DNA of 6,610 bases from Bacteroidales bacterium UBA4912 (GTDB lineage Bacteria; Bacteroidota; Bacteroidia; Bacteroidales; Dysgonomonadaceae). The notes beneath the pieces are model-generated. The model was not told where the DNA came from. It worked only from the letters and a program-made list of their open reading frames with translations, and did not search any database. Shown here piece by piece: positions 1 through 6,590 of the stretch. Each line of letters opens with the position of its first letter. The stretch's first letter is position 1. A program made the translations under genes and the position numbers. The stretch is from the NCBI GenBank assembly GCA_002398875.1, contig DHCC01000058.1, forward strand, positions 1-6,610, read 5' to 3'.

Positions 1-1317
1 CCGGATAAAAAGATCGGATGATTCAATTGCACCAGTAAGTTTGTCATGGATGGCTTCAATTGTTTCGATTTGCGTTTGTGGCTGAATCAATGACCCAAGG
101 TTGGTTGCCTGCCTGCAAAGATCGAGATCCTCTTCCAGACTTTTGGGAAGTGAGATGTGAAGCTCCTTGAAAATTTCTGTAATCTCATCCGCCCCCAACG
201 TTAGGTCTGTGAAGCAAGTAATATTAGGTTTTATCTCTTTCCGGAAGAAACGACGGTGATAGCTCCGGGCTTTCATCATCAGGGCAAATCCGGCAAGCTG
301 GGCGGCCCGCTCGTCAATCTCCAGACCATAAAGGTTTTTTTCGATGATCAACTGTGGTATTTCCGAGGGACTGTATCCCTCTTCCTCATAGATCTTGTGA
401 AGCAGCTCAAATCCATACACCAGAATATGTCCGCTTCCACAGGCTTGGTCCAGTAGCTTAAGCTCTTCAATGGATTCCAGCTTCAGATAATCCTCTGAAT
501 TGCCGGAAACTGATTCTATATAGTATGGCATATGTTCCCTTATACGGGAACCGGGTCTGTTCTGCAACCATAGTTTGCCCACCGTGTTCTGCACCATGTA
601 CTCCACGATCCAGCGAGGCGTGAAGAGCTGCGTGGCAGCAGGGATATCCTCTTTCTTCACCGCACTCTTGGATGCGAACACCTCATCCTTTTTCTCGGAA
701 ATATAGAACTGATACAGCCAACCGATGATCTCTACTTCACGGCAATCTTCTTCAGCCATGCCGTTAACCACATCGGTCACGATGCTGAACGGTGAGGTCA
801 GGTCGTCGGGCAACAACAGCTCTGTGTAGTCATCAATTCTCTCAAAAAGGAATGGGAAAAGTTCACTTAAATGATTACATGCTGAAACAAGTAATAATCT
901 GTATACCTCATTATCGGGATTGTTTGTAGGTTGAGTGCCATTTAGGATGCTCATCACTTCCGACTTATCAACTTTCAGTTCAGGAGAGATGTTACCTCTA
1001 TGCGCTTCGCTAAGTATTTCAGGACTAACGTTACTTGTGGTTCTTGGTGAAACTACTGATATGCCTATGGGTTGATATTCGTTGGCATCCATATATCTTA
1101 ATGCAACAAGCCTGTTAAACCATGTGTAGGCTACTTTATCTATTACAGCTTCTTCTCCATGTTTGTTGATTTCGCTCTTTAACTTATTTAAAGTGTCGGT
1201 TTTGCCTCTTAATTCTGAGGTATCTGCATCTTTAACAAACTTAAGCTTAGCTTTTACCTGCTCTAAAAGTTTAATACGTGCATTCTGTGCGAATCGTTTA
1301 AGTTGTGTAGTGTTCAT
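1..1317 (-). CDS. pglX: BREX adenine-specific DNA methyltransferase PglX (BrxX), N-terminal part, cut by window edge
   Basis: PglX is the N6-adenine methyltransferase of BREX. It marks host DNA at an asymmetric motif and is also needed for phage exclusion. The frame stays open for 439 codons from the ATG at 1317 to the left edge; family members run to about 1,200 residues, so roughly the first third is present. Visible landmarks are the N-terminal signature YTWFNRLVALRYMDAN (64-79), the segment ATQLFTPRWIVEYMVQ (228-243) that precedes the methyltransferase fold, the SAM-binding motif I DQACGSGH (290-297), and the acidic motif GLEIDERAAQLA (331-342). The catalytic NPPY motif and the target-recognition region would lie beyond the edge, so activity and specificity cannot be judged. 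Its ATG directly abuts the brxC stop (TAAATG), which suggests translational coupling. GC rises from about 38% before codon 160 to about 48% after it. Identity is secure from motifs and gene order. Confidence 0.95.
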   Translation of the reverse strand, partial: MNTTQLKRFAQNARIKLLEQVKAKLKFVKDADTSELRGKTDTLNKLKSEINKHGEEAVIDKVAYTWFNRLVALRYMDANEYQPIGISVVSPRTTSNVSPEILSEAHRGNISPELKVDKSEVMSILNGTQPTNNPDNEVYRLLLVSACNHLSELFPFLFERIDDYTELLLPDDLTSPFSIVTDVVNGMAEEDCREVEIIGWLYQFYISEKKDEVFASKSAVKKEDIPAATQLFTPRWIVEYMVQNTVGKLWLQNRPGSRIREHMPYYIESVSGNSEDYLKLESIEELKLLDQACGSGHILVYGFELLHKIYEEEGYSPSEIPQLIIEKNLYGLEIDERAAQLAGFALMMKARSYHRRFFRKEIKPNITCFTDLTLGADEITEIFKELHISLPKSLEEDLDLCRQATNLGSLIQPQTQIETIEAIHDKLTGAIESSDLFIR

Positions 1318-4300
1318 TTAGTTTAGTGTTATCTTGAAGTTGTCGTTAATCTTATCTTCTAAAGCATCTCTTAACTTCCGGAGATAGTTATCTACATCCG
1401 ACATGCTTTCAAGTTGAGGTTTCGACGCTTTTACCTGTTTTTCAATTGCTCTTAAAGTAGTATATCTGATTACTGGTGGCTCTCCATTGCCGTTTCCATT
1501 ATCCTCCTTTGTTTGAGTTTTATTTTTAGCCAAATAGTTAAGTTGAGCAGCATATATTTCACTCAAGCGAGATTGCTCTACTTTCATATTGCCTATATAT
1601 CTTTGACTGTAGGTGCGATTTATAATTTCCTCAAATGGCTTAAGAGCGGATCTTTTTATATCGTCAGTAACTTCATAATACAATGAGCTTCCTTTTAGGT
1701 CTTCTATCTTTTGCTCGGTAGATCGTATAAGCAGACTTCTCTCTTCCTCTATGGTCTGTTTTATCCTTTCGGAGAGCTTATCCATTGCATCTTTGGCTTC
1801 TTTCATAATGCTGCCCTTATAAGGTGCTGCGTCTTCAAGAACCTCCTTTAGAAGCGCTCTTTCGGGTGCCTCCACGTAATCGAAGTTGGCTTGGTTACCG
1901 TTTTGGAAAATGAGAATACGGTCAAATATCTTTTTCTGCTCACCATTCCAAAATTGGAGTATGGGATCATAAAGGTCTTCTTTTAAATCGAGCAGCTCAT
2001 CCTGATACTGTCTGACTTCTGTAATCAACTTGCCATATTCCATTTTGCTTAGTTTATGCAACAGGTCAGCCAGCTGCTCAAGGTCTTGCAGGAAAGGATA
2101 ATCGTTTTTATTTGATAGAATACCTCTGACTTTTTGCTCCTCTTTTTCAGCTCTATTTTTAAACTGTATAGCTACTGCTTTCGCTTCAACATGAGGGTTT
2201 GATTCATTAAATGCCTCCTGATAAACTTGCTTTAATAGAGTTATATCTATGGGATTAAACAGAATTTGAGGAGTTATAAGAGTCCTGTCCCACTCACGGT
2301 TGTTGTTTAGAACATTATGCATTCCTTTATCATCCAAAGAGTTTGATGATAGGGTGGCTTCTATCTTATCTCGCTTGAACAGGTGAGCTGTAATGCACCA
2401 AGTTGACATAGTGGACCACCCGTAGGGTTTGCGAGAGAAGTTGTCCCTAATATCTCTGAGTGTGGTTCTGTCATAGGAGCCTTTTCGTCGCTCTAAGTAA
2501 TTAATCACTTCCTGTTCAGGAGGGGATATTGCATCGTCTGGGAACAATTCCGGACTGTTACCACTCATAATAAGATTAAGCTGTGCTTCGTCTAAGGTAG
2601 TGCTACCAAGAAGCTTTAGTTTCGGATACGCTATTTGTATAAGATCTTGTGCAGATTCTATAATACGTGAGCGTCCATCGCTGCTTGCAGATCTTCTGTT
2701 TTCACTGCCACCCATATAGATGGTAGATTGTCCAATAAGATGATTAAGGGTATTTGTCAGCTGTGTGTTACGTTGTGCATTTTGCTTTCCTTTTTCATAG
2801 AGGATTCTTGATTTAGAATCTTTCATTGTCCCGGTGCTCGACTGACGAATATATCTGTCGGTCTGCAAGTAGAGCCTTACTTCATGAATTAGTCTCTTCT
2901 CAGGTGGAAGTACTACATACATCAGCGTATTGTCTGCCATAGAGTTTCCCTGATAATGTGAAACATGCTCATATTCCGAGAAATTAGTAGTTATGATTTC
3001 AATTTTCAACTCTTTCTCTTTCTGAAACATAATACCATCTACCCGACGAGTGAATTCAAAGTCCTGTTTATTATCAGCAAACCTTATTTTATTATCTTTT
3101 AAAATTCCGTCAAATACCACCTTGTTTATATAATCGGAGATGCTGTTTTCATCAATATTTACTTTTTTAATCTCTACTTCAACCTCTTTTTCGTCATCTG
3201 TTAGGAATTCATATTCATCGCCGTTTACCTGTATGTAGTTTTGCTGTTCAAGTAGATTAAGCGACTCTTCTATTGCTTTATTGTGTGTTGTGAGGTTTGT
3301 TTTGAGATTACTTAGAAGCAAAATACTGATATTGTGAAATGTTCCTTTAAAACCCTCGTAGTACTTAATCATGAAAAGTACCTTTAACACCCTAATAGGA
3401 TACTCATCAAGATTGTTTTCAGCCAGTATTATAGTGTTTCTTGCTTCTGAACGGATAGTACCTGCAATACCATCATAAAGGCGATCGAAACTAACCAAGT
3501 CATAAGGATTGTCATCCCTCATTTGCTTAAGTACAAACTGAAATACACCAAGCATGGATCTCTCTCCTACCGATTGGTGCTGTCCTTGAAATACATTATA
3601 TCTTGAAAGGGTTTTTAGGCATTGCTGAAAGAGGTCAAACTGATAAGGCAGGAAAGGGTATTTGTTTACAAAATCATTTTCATCGCTATAACCTCTGAAT
3701 TGTATGCTACCGCTGGAAAATGTTATCAATGTCTTAATGTTCTCCTTTTGCTCTTTATACAGATTGGACAGGAAGGTCTTTCCCTCCTCACTCTTGTCGA
3801 GGAGTCGTTTCTCAATAACTTCATCAACATTGGCAGAGGTGAGTGGTAAACGGGCTTTAAATCGTGCCTGGATCCTCGAGAAGTCGTCTGTCTGTGTCTT
3901 GCTATCATCACCAACTATGCTTTCTAAGTCCTCTTGTGAAGTTACAATTACCCAGCTGTCGCCATTGCATTTGGTAAACAATGTTTCTGCAATAGTTTGT
4001 AGGTTAAGCATAAGTTTGGTATTACCTGCAATGAATTGTCCAACCTCATCTACATAGAAATTTAATCTGAAGTTGTTGCCTTTTGATTTTATGTAGGCGC
4101 TAACTTTCAATGCAAAATCCTCAACCGATTGTTTTAAATCTCTCTGGAACTTCTGCAGGTAGTTTTTGTAGTCTTCAGGGTCTCTGTTGTAGATTGTTCC
4201 GCAAGCTTCTGCGATTGCACTGCTTACTTGAGGTTTTATGTAGTCTTTACGAGCATCTGTCCAGTCAGTCCCATAAATCTTAGCAAAAACTTCTTTAAAT

Positions 4301-4833
4301 GAATCATACTTGTTATCACTGCTAACACTCTCTTCAAAAGCTGCTACATGTGGCTGGAATCCATAAAATCCCTGATGATCATAGAACACCTTGTAGAATA
4401 CTTTAAGTATAGCGTTTACATCTGATTTAGAGGTTATTTGTGCGTGCTGATCAATATTAAACAGTATACTCTCAGAGTGAATATTTCTTACACACTTCAG
4501 AATGTCACCCTTTAGTTTATAATCATCGGTTATCTTTTCTGCGAAAATATCGCCAACATGAGTGCCATTGTATTCTTTGTTTTCCAAAACATAGCTTAAT
4601 ATCTTTAGCAGGTGAGATTTACCTGACCCAAAGAAGCCTGATATCCATGCTCCATTTGCAAGAAAGCCTTTGTCATTATAATACTCAAAGAAATCGCCAA
4701 GCTGATTGCTTATTTCTCTTGTTACAACGTATTCATTTACTTCCTGAGAGATATTTGATCGGTCATCAGCTTTTACAACAGTCTCAATGGGTCTGTTGAT
4801 ATCCTTAATAAAGAGTTTTTCAGGGAGTCTCAT
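1318..4833 (-). CDS. brxC: BREX system P-loop ATPase BrxC
   Basis: BrxC is the large ATPase of BREX (PglY-like), required for defence and for PglX-dependent methylation in studied type 1 systems; its exact mechanical role is unsettled. At 1,171 residues it has the usual family size of about 1,200. The ATPase domain is N-terminal: Walker A GFFGSGKS at 66-73, Walker B LNFYVDE at 257-263 with acidic D262/E263, a sensor-like strand WVIVTSQ at 294-300, and an arginine-bearing segment RFKARLPL at 324-331. The C-terminal third is rich in charged helical sequence, roughly 870-910 and 1015-1050, likely coiled coil. I see no signal peptide or membrane segment, so it is probably cytoplasmic. The ATG at 4833 lies 29 bases after brxB and has no Shine-Dalgarno, as expected for Bacteroidota. 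The reading frame is intact, with all nucleotide-binding motifs present. Identity rests on motifs, length and position between brxB and pglX. Confidence 0.95.
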   Translation of the reverse strand: MRLPEKLFIKDINRPIETVVKADDRSNISQEVNEYVVTREISNQLGDFFEYYNDKGFLANGAWISGFFGSGKSHLLKILSYVLENKEYNGTHVGDIFAEKITDDYKLKGDILKCVRNIHSESILFNIDQHAQITSKSDVNAILKVFYKVFYDHQGFYGFQPHVAAFEESVSSDNKYDSFKEVFAKIYGTDWTDARKDYIKPQVSSAIAEACGTIYNRDPEDYKNYLQKFQRDLKQSVEDFALKVSAYIKSKGNNFRLNFYVDEVGQFIAGNTKLMLNLQTIAETLFTKCNGDSWVIVTSQEDLESIVGDDSKTQTDDFSRIQARFKARLPLTSANVDEVIEKRLLDKSEEGKTFLSNLYKEQKENIKTLITFSSGSIQFRGYSDENDFVNKYPFLPYQFDLFQQCLKTLSRYNVFQGQHQSVGERSMLGVFQFVLKQMRDDNPYDLVSFDRLYDGIAGTIRSEARNTIILAENNLDEYPIRVLKVLFMIKYYEGFKGTFHNISILLLSNLKTNLTTHNKAIEESLNLLEQQNYIQVNGDEYEFLTDDEKEVEVEIKKVNIDENSISDYINKVVFDGILKDNKIRFADNKQDFEFTRRVDGIMFQKEKELKIEIITTNFSEYEHVSHYQGNSMADNTLMYVVLPPEKRLIHEVRLYLQTDRYIRQSSTGTMKDSKSRILYEKGKQNAQRNTQLTNTLNHLIGQSTIYMGGSENRRSASSDGRSRIIESAQDLIQIAYPKLKLLGSTTLDEAQLNLIMSGNSPELFPDDAISPPEQEVINYLERRKGSYDRTTLRDIRDNFSRKPYGWSTMSTWCITAHLFKRDKIEATLSSNSLDDKGMHNVLNNNREWDRTLITPQILFNPIDITLLKQVYQEAFNESNPHVEAKAVAIQFKNRAEKEEQKVRGILSNKNDYPFLQDLEQLADLLHKLSKMEYGKLITEVRQYQDELLDLKEDLYDPILQFWNGEQKKIFDRILIFQNGNQANFDYVEAPERALLKEVLEDAAPYKGSIMKEAKDAMDKLSERIKQTIEEERSLLIRSTEQKIEDLKGSSLYYEVTDDIKRSALKPFEEIINRTYSQRYIGNMKVEQSRLSEIYAAQLNYLAKNKTQTKEDNGNGNGEPPVIRYTTLRAIEKQVKASKPQLESMSDVDNYLRKLRDALEDKINDNFKITLN

Positions 4834-4862
4834 ATTGATTGTCTTTTAAATGATTTTGCTGT

Positions 4863-5438
4863 CTATAATTTATATGTGTAGATATTAAATGCCCGGTAAT
4901 AGTTATCGTCTTCAAGTAGATTAAAAAGCCTCAAAGAGCGTCCTGAGTATTCACCGGGATAGAACATGAGAGTGGGGATGTTCTTTATTTCACTCTGCAG
5001 GTTATTTAACACAATATGTGAACGGATAAATGGATAAACTTTACCTACTCCTTTAAGAAAGAGCATCTGCGGGTTTGTTTCCTTTACCTTTTTCCCGATC
5101 GCAGGAATGAATCTGTCATGAATGTTTATGGTCGATTGTAGTGCATCAAGGAAGAAAGATTTGTCTAAATCTAACTCTATCTGTTTTAGCTCTTCCATAC
5201 CTATTTTCTCTTCGATAATTTCGCAGCTTAACTCAAACAGATCTATACATAATGGCTCAAATCCACTTGTTTTAAGCTTCCTGACCAAATGTTTTATTTC
5301 AGATTCAACTTTGAGTTCTTTGCTTATGTTGTAAGGTGCTACCCAGAATGGAATTTCACCGGATAAGCCCTCCATATTTATGAACCGGGGATTACTTACG
5401 ATATCGTAAATATTATTTATAGTGTCGTTTGTTGGCAT
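4863..5438 (-). CDS. brxB: BREX protein BrxB (DUF1788 family)
   Basis: BrxB is a small protein of unknown biochemical activity that is required for defence in type 1 BREX. I call 191 residues from the ATG at 5438. An in-frame TTG at 5450 would add four residues, but the ATG is preferred because it is a canonical codon and leaves a 19-base gap after brxA. Family-like segments are IPFWVAPYN (29-37), KGVGKVYPFIRSHIVLNNL (129-147), TLMFYPGEYSGRSLRLF (156-172) and NYYRAF (179-184). The hydrophobic-plus-FYPGEY pattern is typical of DUF1788. No nuclease, ATPase or HTH motif is visible, and there is no signal peptide. The stop is TAG at 4865-4863, 29 bases before brxC. The assignment rests on these segments plus position; the function is inferred from the family and the operon. 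Confidence 0.92.
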   Translation of the reverse strand: MPTNDTINNIYDIVSNPRFINMEGLSGEIPFWVAPYNISKELKVESEIKHLVRKLKTSGFEPLCIDLFELSCEIIEEKIGMEELKQIELDLDKSFFLDALQSTINIHDRFIPAIGKKVKETNPQMLFLKGVGKVYPFIRSHIVLNNLQSEIKNIPTLMFYPGEYSGRSLRLFNLLEDDNYYRAFNIYTYKL

Positions 5439-5457
5439 AAATGTTATCAATTAACAG

Positions 5458-6030
5458 TTAATTAAGCAACAATTGCAAATCTTGTATCTTATCTTTAAGA
5501 AGTGAGCTTAACCTTTGGCTTAATATAGGTACAATTATTTTTCTTTCCTTTATGTTGTTAATCAGTCCACCCTGTTCGAGCACTTTAAAGCAGACCTGTT
5601 TTATTTTAGCTTTTGTATTATCTGTTAAATTATCAGCTTCGGGATGATCCAATGCTTTCCTATTGAAGAAAGCGTTGTAGTCCATATCGGTTAAATAGAA
5701 ATCAAACACAACTATTTTTTCAGCTATTACTTCTATTACAAAATCTCTGAAGAAAAGATATGATCTTGCAAATGCTATCAATGAAATATATCGCTGTTCA
5801 TCTGCATCACCATAAGCAAGGAGCTTTATCTCCTCCTTTAATAATGTATTCAAACGTATTTTCATTTCTGTTAAACCACGTTTATTAGTCTTGGAGCGTT
5901 CCTTGCCAATATCTTCCGGCATCAATTGATCAGGTGTAATTTCCTGCTCAATGATTTTCATGGCAAGCTCAATCATCAAAGGTACCTGCAGTGATGCTGC
6001 AGTGAATGAAAATCTATATCTTTTGGGCAT
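5458..6030 (-). CDS. brxA: BREX protein BrxA (DUF1819 family), DNA-binding accessory protein
   Basis: BrxA is the first gene of type 1 BREX operons. The family (DUF1819) is reported to be a small DNA-binding protein with winged-helix character; its need for defence varies between systems. The 190-residue product matches the family length of about 200. It opens with the characteristic RYRFSFTAASLQ at residues 4-15. The rest looks mainly helical, with a lysine-rich middle (about 42-75) and a C-terminal segment of alternating basic and hydrophobic residues that would fit DNA contact. I cannot place the helix-turn-helix exactly by eye. The ATG at 6030 is the only reasonable start close to the promoter candidate at 6090-6097, giving a leader of about 50 bases. 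It is promoter-proximal, and brxB follows 19 bases after its TAA. The match to the family N-terminus and the gene order make this a confident call. Confidence 0.92.
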   Translation of the reverse strand: MPKRYRFSFTAASLQVPLMIELAMKIIEQEITPDQLMPEDIGKERSKTNKRGLTEMKIRLNTLLKEEIKLLAYGDADEQRYISLIAFARSYLFFRDFVIEVIAEKIVVFDFYLTDMDYNAFFNRKALDHPEADNLTDNTKAKIKQVCFKVLEQGGLINNIKERKIIVPILSQRLSSLLKDKIQDLQLLLN

Positions 6031-6089
6031 GTTCTACTTTAAAATTAAAACTTACCAACCTCTTTTGGAATCTAAGATGCTTTAAATCC

Positions 6090-6124
6090 CAAATATACGA
6101 TTTTTAACTCAAAAAAGCAGAAAG
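6090..6124 (-). promoter_or_regulatory. Promoter candidate for the brxABC-pglX operon
   Basis: Reading the minus strand, TATATTTG at 6097-6090 is an exact match to the Bacteroidota -7 box TAnnTTTG. About 20 bases upstream (6124-6116) lies CTTTCTG, only a weak match to the -33 TTTG element; a clearer TTTG sits only 12 bases upstream, which is too close. A transcript starting about 7 bases downstream (near 6083) would have a leader of about 50 bases before the brxA ATG. No other exact -7 match was seen on this strand in the intergenic region. The box is supported by sequence and position, but the start site is inferred. Confidence 0.55.
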
Positions 6125-6140
6125 ATGAATCTCCATTTTC

Positions 6141-6188
6141 TTTATGTTATGAAAAGCAAATAAAATAATCGTATCTTTAAAACATAAA
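6141..6188. repeat. 8-base inverted repeat flanking the small-ORF promoter
   Basis: TTTATGTT at 6141-6148 and AACATAAA at 6181-6188 are perfect inverted copies separated by 32 bases. They bracket the -7 candidate at 6172-6179, with the right arm over the expected start site. This layout could serve as an operator pair for a looping or dimeric repressor. The arms are AT-rich, so chance is a real alternative. Confidence 0.3.
6148..6179 (+). promoter_or_regulatory. Divergent promoter candidate for the small ORF
   Basis: On the plus strand, TATCTTTA at 6172-6179 differs from the Bacteroidota -7 consensus TAnnTTTG only at the last base. TTATG, a partial match to the -33 element, ends at 6151, giving a 20-base spacer close to the expected 19-21. 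Initiation near 6186 would leave a leader of about 20 bases before the ATG at 6207. The box is preceded by ATCGT, as is the facing-away brxA -7 box. This is moderate evidence only, because the region is very AT-rich. Confidence 0.4.
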
Positions 6189-6196
6189 ACAAACCT

Positions 6197-6216
6197 ATGA
6201 GCAATTATGAGCAATA
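6197..6216 (+). repeat. Near-perfect 10-base tandem duplication at the start of the small ORF
   Basis: ATGAGCAATT (6197-6206) is followed immediately by ATGAGCAATA (6207-6216), identical at 9 of 10 positions. Because the unit is 10 bases, the two ATG codons are in different frames. The second opens the 76-codon ORF; the first opens a 24-codon reading frame that ends at TGA 6269-6271 and overlaps it. The pattern looks like a slipped-strand duplication of the start region. Confidence 0.75.
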
Positions 6217-6437
6217 CAGATTACATTTACGAAAGCTACAAGGAGGGAAAAGAAATTTACATTATGGATGACCTCGAAGATGTAGCGGTTAGGTACTGTC
6301 CTACTAAAGAAGGTTGTAAAACCTATGCAAAATTCATAGGAGAATCGGAATATAAAATTTATGAAAAATCTAATATTGTTACAATAGCAGACATGGGTGG
6401 TACCATATTAACCAAAGAACAATTTTATATTTATTAA
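6207..6437 (+). CDS. Small acidic hypothetical protein, divergent from BREX
   Basis: I do not recognise this 76-residue product. It is acidic (14 Asp/Glu against 9 Lys/Arg) and unusually tyrosine-rich (10 of 76), with two cysteines in a CPTKEGC arrangement (31-37) that is not a known metal site. It has no signal peptide, membrane helix or HTH that I can see, so it is probably a soluble cytoplasmic protein. Support for a real gene is an intact frame, a promoter candidate upstream, a stop at 6437 and a terminator-like hairpin 23 bases later, with no better ORF on the other strand. The start is uncertain: the ATG at 6207 is chosen, but an AGGAGG at 6241-6246 precedes the in-frame Met20 codon at 6264 by 17 bases, rather far for a ribosome site. 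It lies between a tRNA gene and the BREX operon, so it could be island cargo or a defence-associated accessory; its function is unknown. Confidence 0.6.
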   Translation: MSNTDYIYESYKEGKEIYIMDDLEDVAVRYCPTKEGCKTYAKFIGESEYKIYEKSNIVTIADMGGTILTKEQFYIY

Positions 6438-6460
6438 AAGCAATATTTTGATTACAAATT

Positions 6461-6497
6461 GCACCCTGTAGGTTAACACCAAATAAGGTGCTTTTTT
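6461..6497 (+). terminator. Rho-independent terminator candidate after the small ORF
   Basis: GCACC (6461-6465) can pair with GGTGC (6487-6491), followed directly by six T (6492-6497). The loop of 21 bases is long, and a competing shorter hairpin CACC (6477-6480) with GGTG (6487-6490) ends at nearly the same place. Either form puts a GC-containing stem before the U-run. It lies 23 bases after the ORF stop, on the same strand. Confidence 0.6.
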
Positions 6498-6513
6498 CGT
6501 TAAAATAGATTAT

Positions 6514-6532
6514 CTCGCCAATTACTCGCCAA
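6514..6532. repeat. Direct repeat CTCGCCAA, two copies 11 bases apart
   Basis: CTCGCCAA occurs at 6514-6521 and again at 6525-6532, so the copies begin 11 bases apart, about one helical turn. The GC-rich unit stands out in an AT-rich stretch between two terminators and next to a tRNA 3' end. Such phased repeats beside a tRNA can be integrase or excisionase binding sites of an integrated element, but no integrase is in the window, so that role is only a guess. Confidence 0.55.
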
Positions 6533-6543
6533 GAATAAGATGC

Positions 6544-6585
6544 AAAAAAGGCTAACAAGTTTGAGATAAACCGATTAGCCTTTTT
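6544..6585. terminator. Bidirectional terminator hairpin between the small ORF and the tRNA
   Basis: GGCTAA (6550-6555) pairs with TTAGCC (6575-6580). Flanking A and T runs (6545-6549 with 6581-6585) extend the stem to about 11 base pairs, and GTTT (6559-6562) can pair with AAAC (6568-6571) inside the loop. There is a T-run on the 3' side in both directions: five T on the plus strand, six on the minus strand. It would terminate the minus-strand tRNA transcript and back up the small-ORF terminator, insulating the convergent units. Confidence 0.8.
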
Positions 6586-6590
6586 ATAAG

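Noticed and set aside
335..341. A7 run in pglX (GAA AAA AAC in frame), which matches a slippery heptamer and might suggest programmed frameshifting or phase variation
   Set aside because: A -1 shift meets a stop after six codons, before the catalytic motif, and seven A is short for phase variation in an AT-rich genome. No stimulatory structure was evident.
256..456. Plus-strand ORF of 66 codons
   Set aside because: It is antisense to the conserved methyltransferase motif region of pglX, whose frame is unbroken here, and the product resembles nothing.
3622..4057. Overlapping ORFs on both strands inside brxC
   Set aside because: They are short, overlap each other in different frames and cover the conserved ATPase region; all look like shadows of brxC.
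5122..5334. Plus-strand ORF of 70 codons inside brxB
   Set aside because: It is serine-rich, low-complexity and antisense to an intact brxB.
5439..5450. TTG at 5450 as the brxB start, four codons upstream
   Set aside because: The ATG at 5438 is canonical and sits well after the brxA stop; the extra four residues add no recognisable family sequence.
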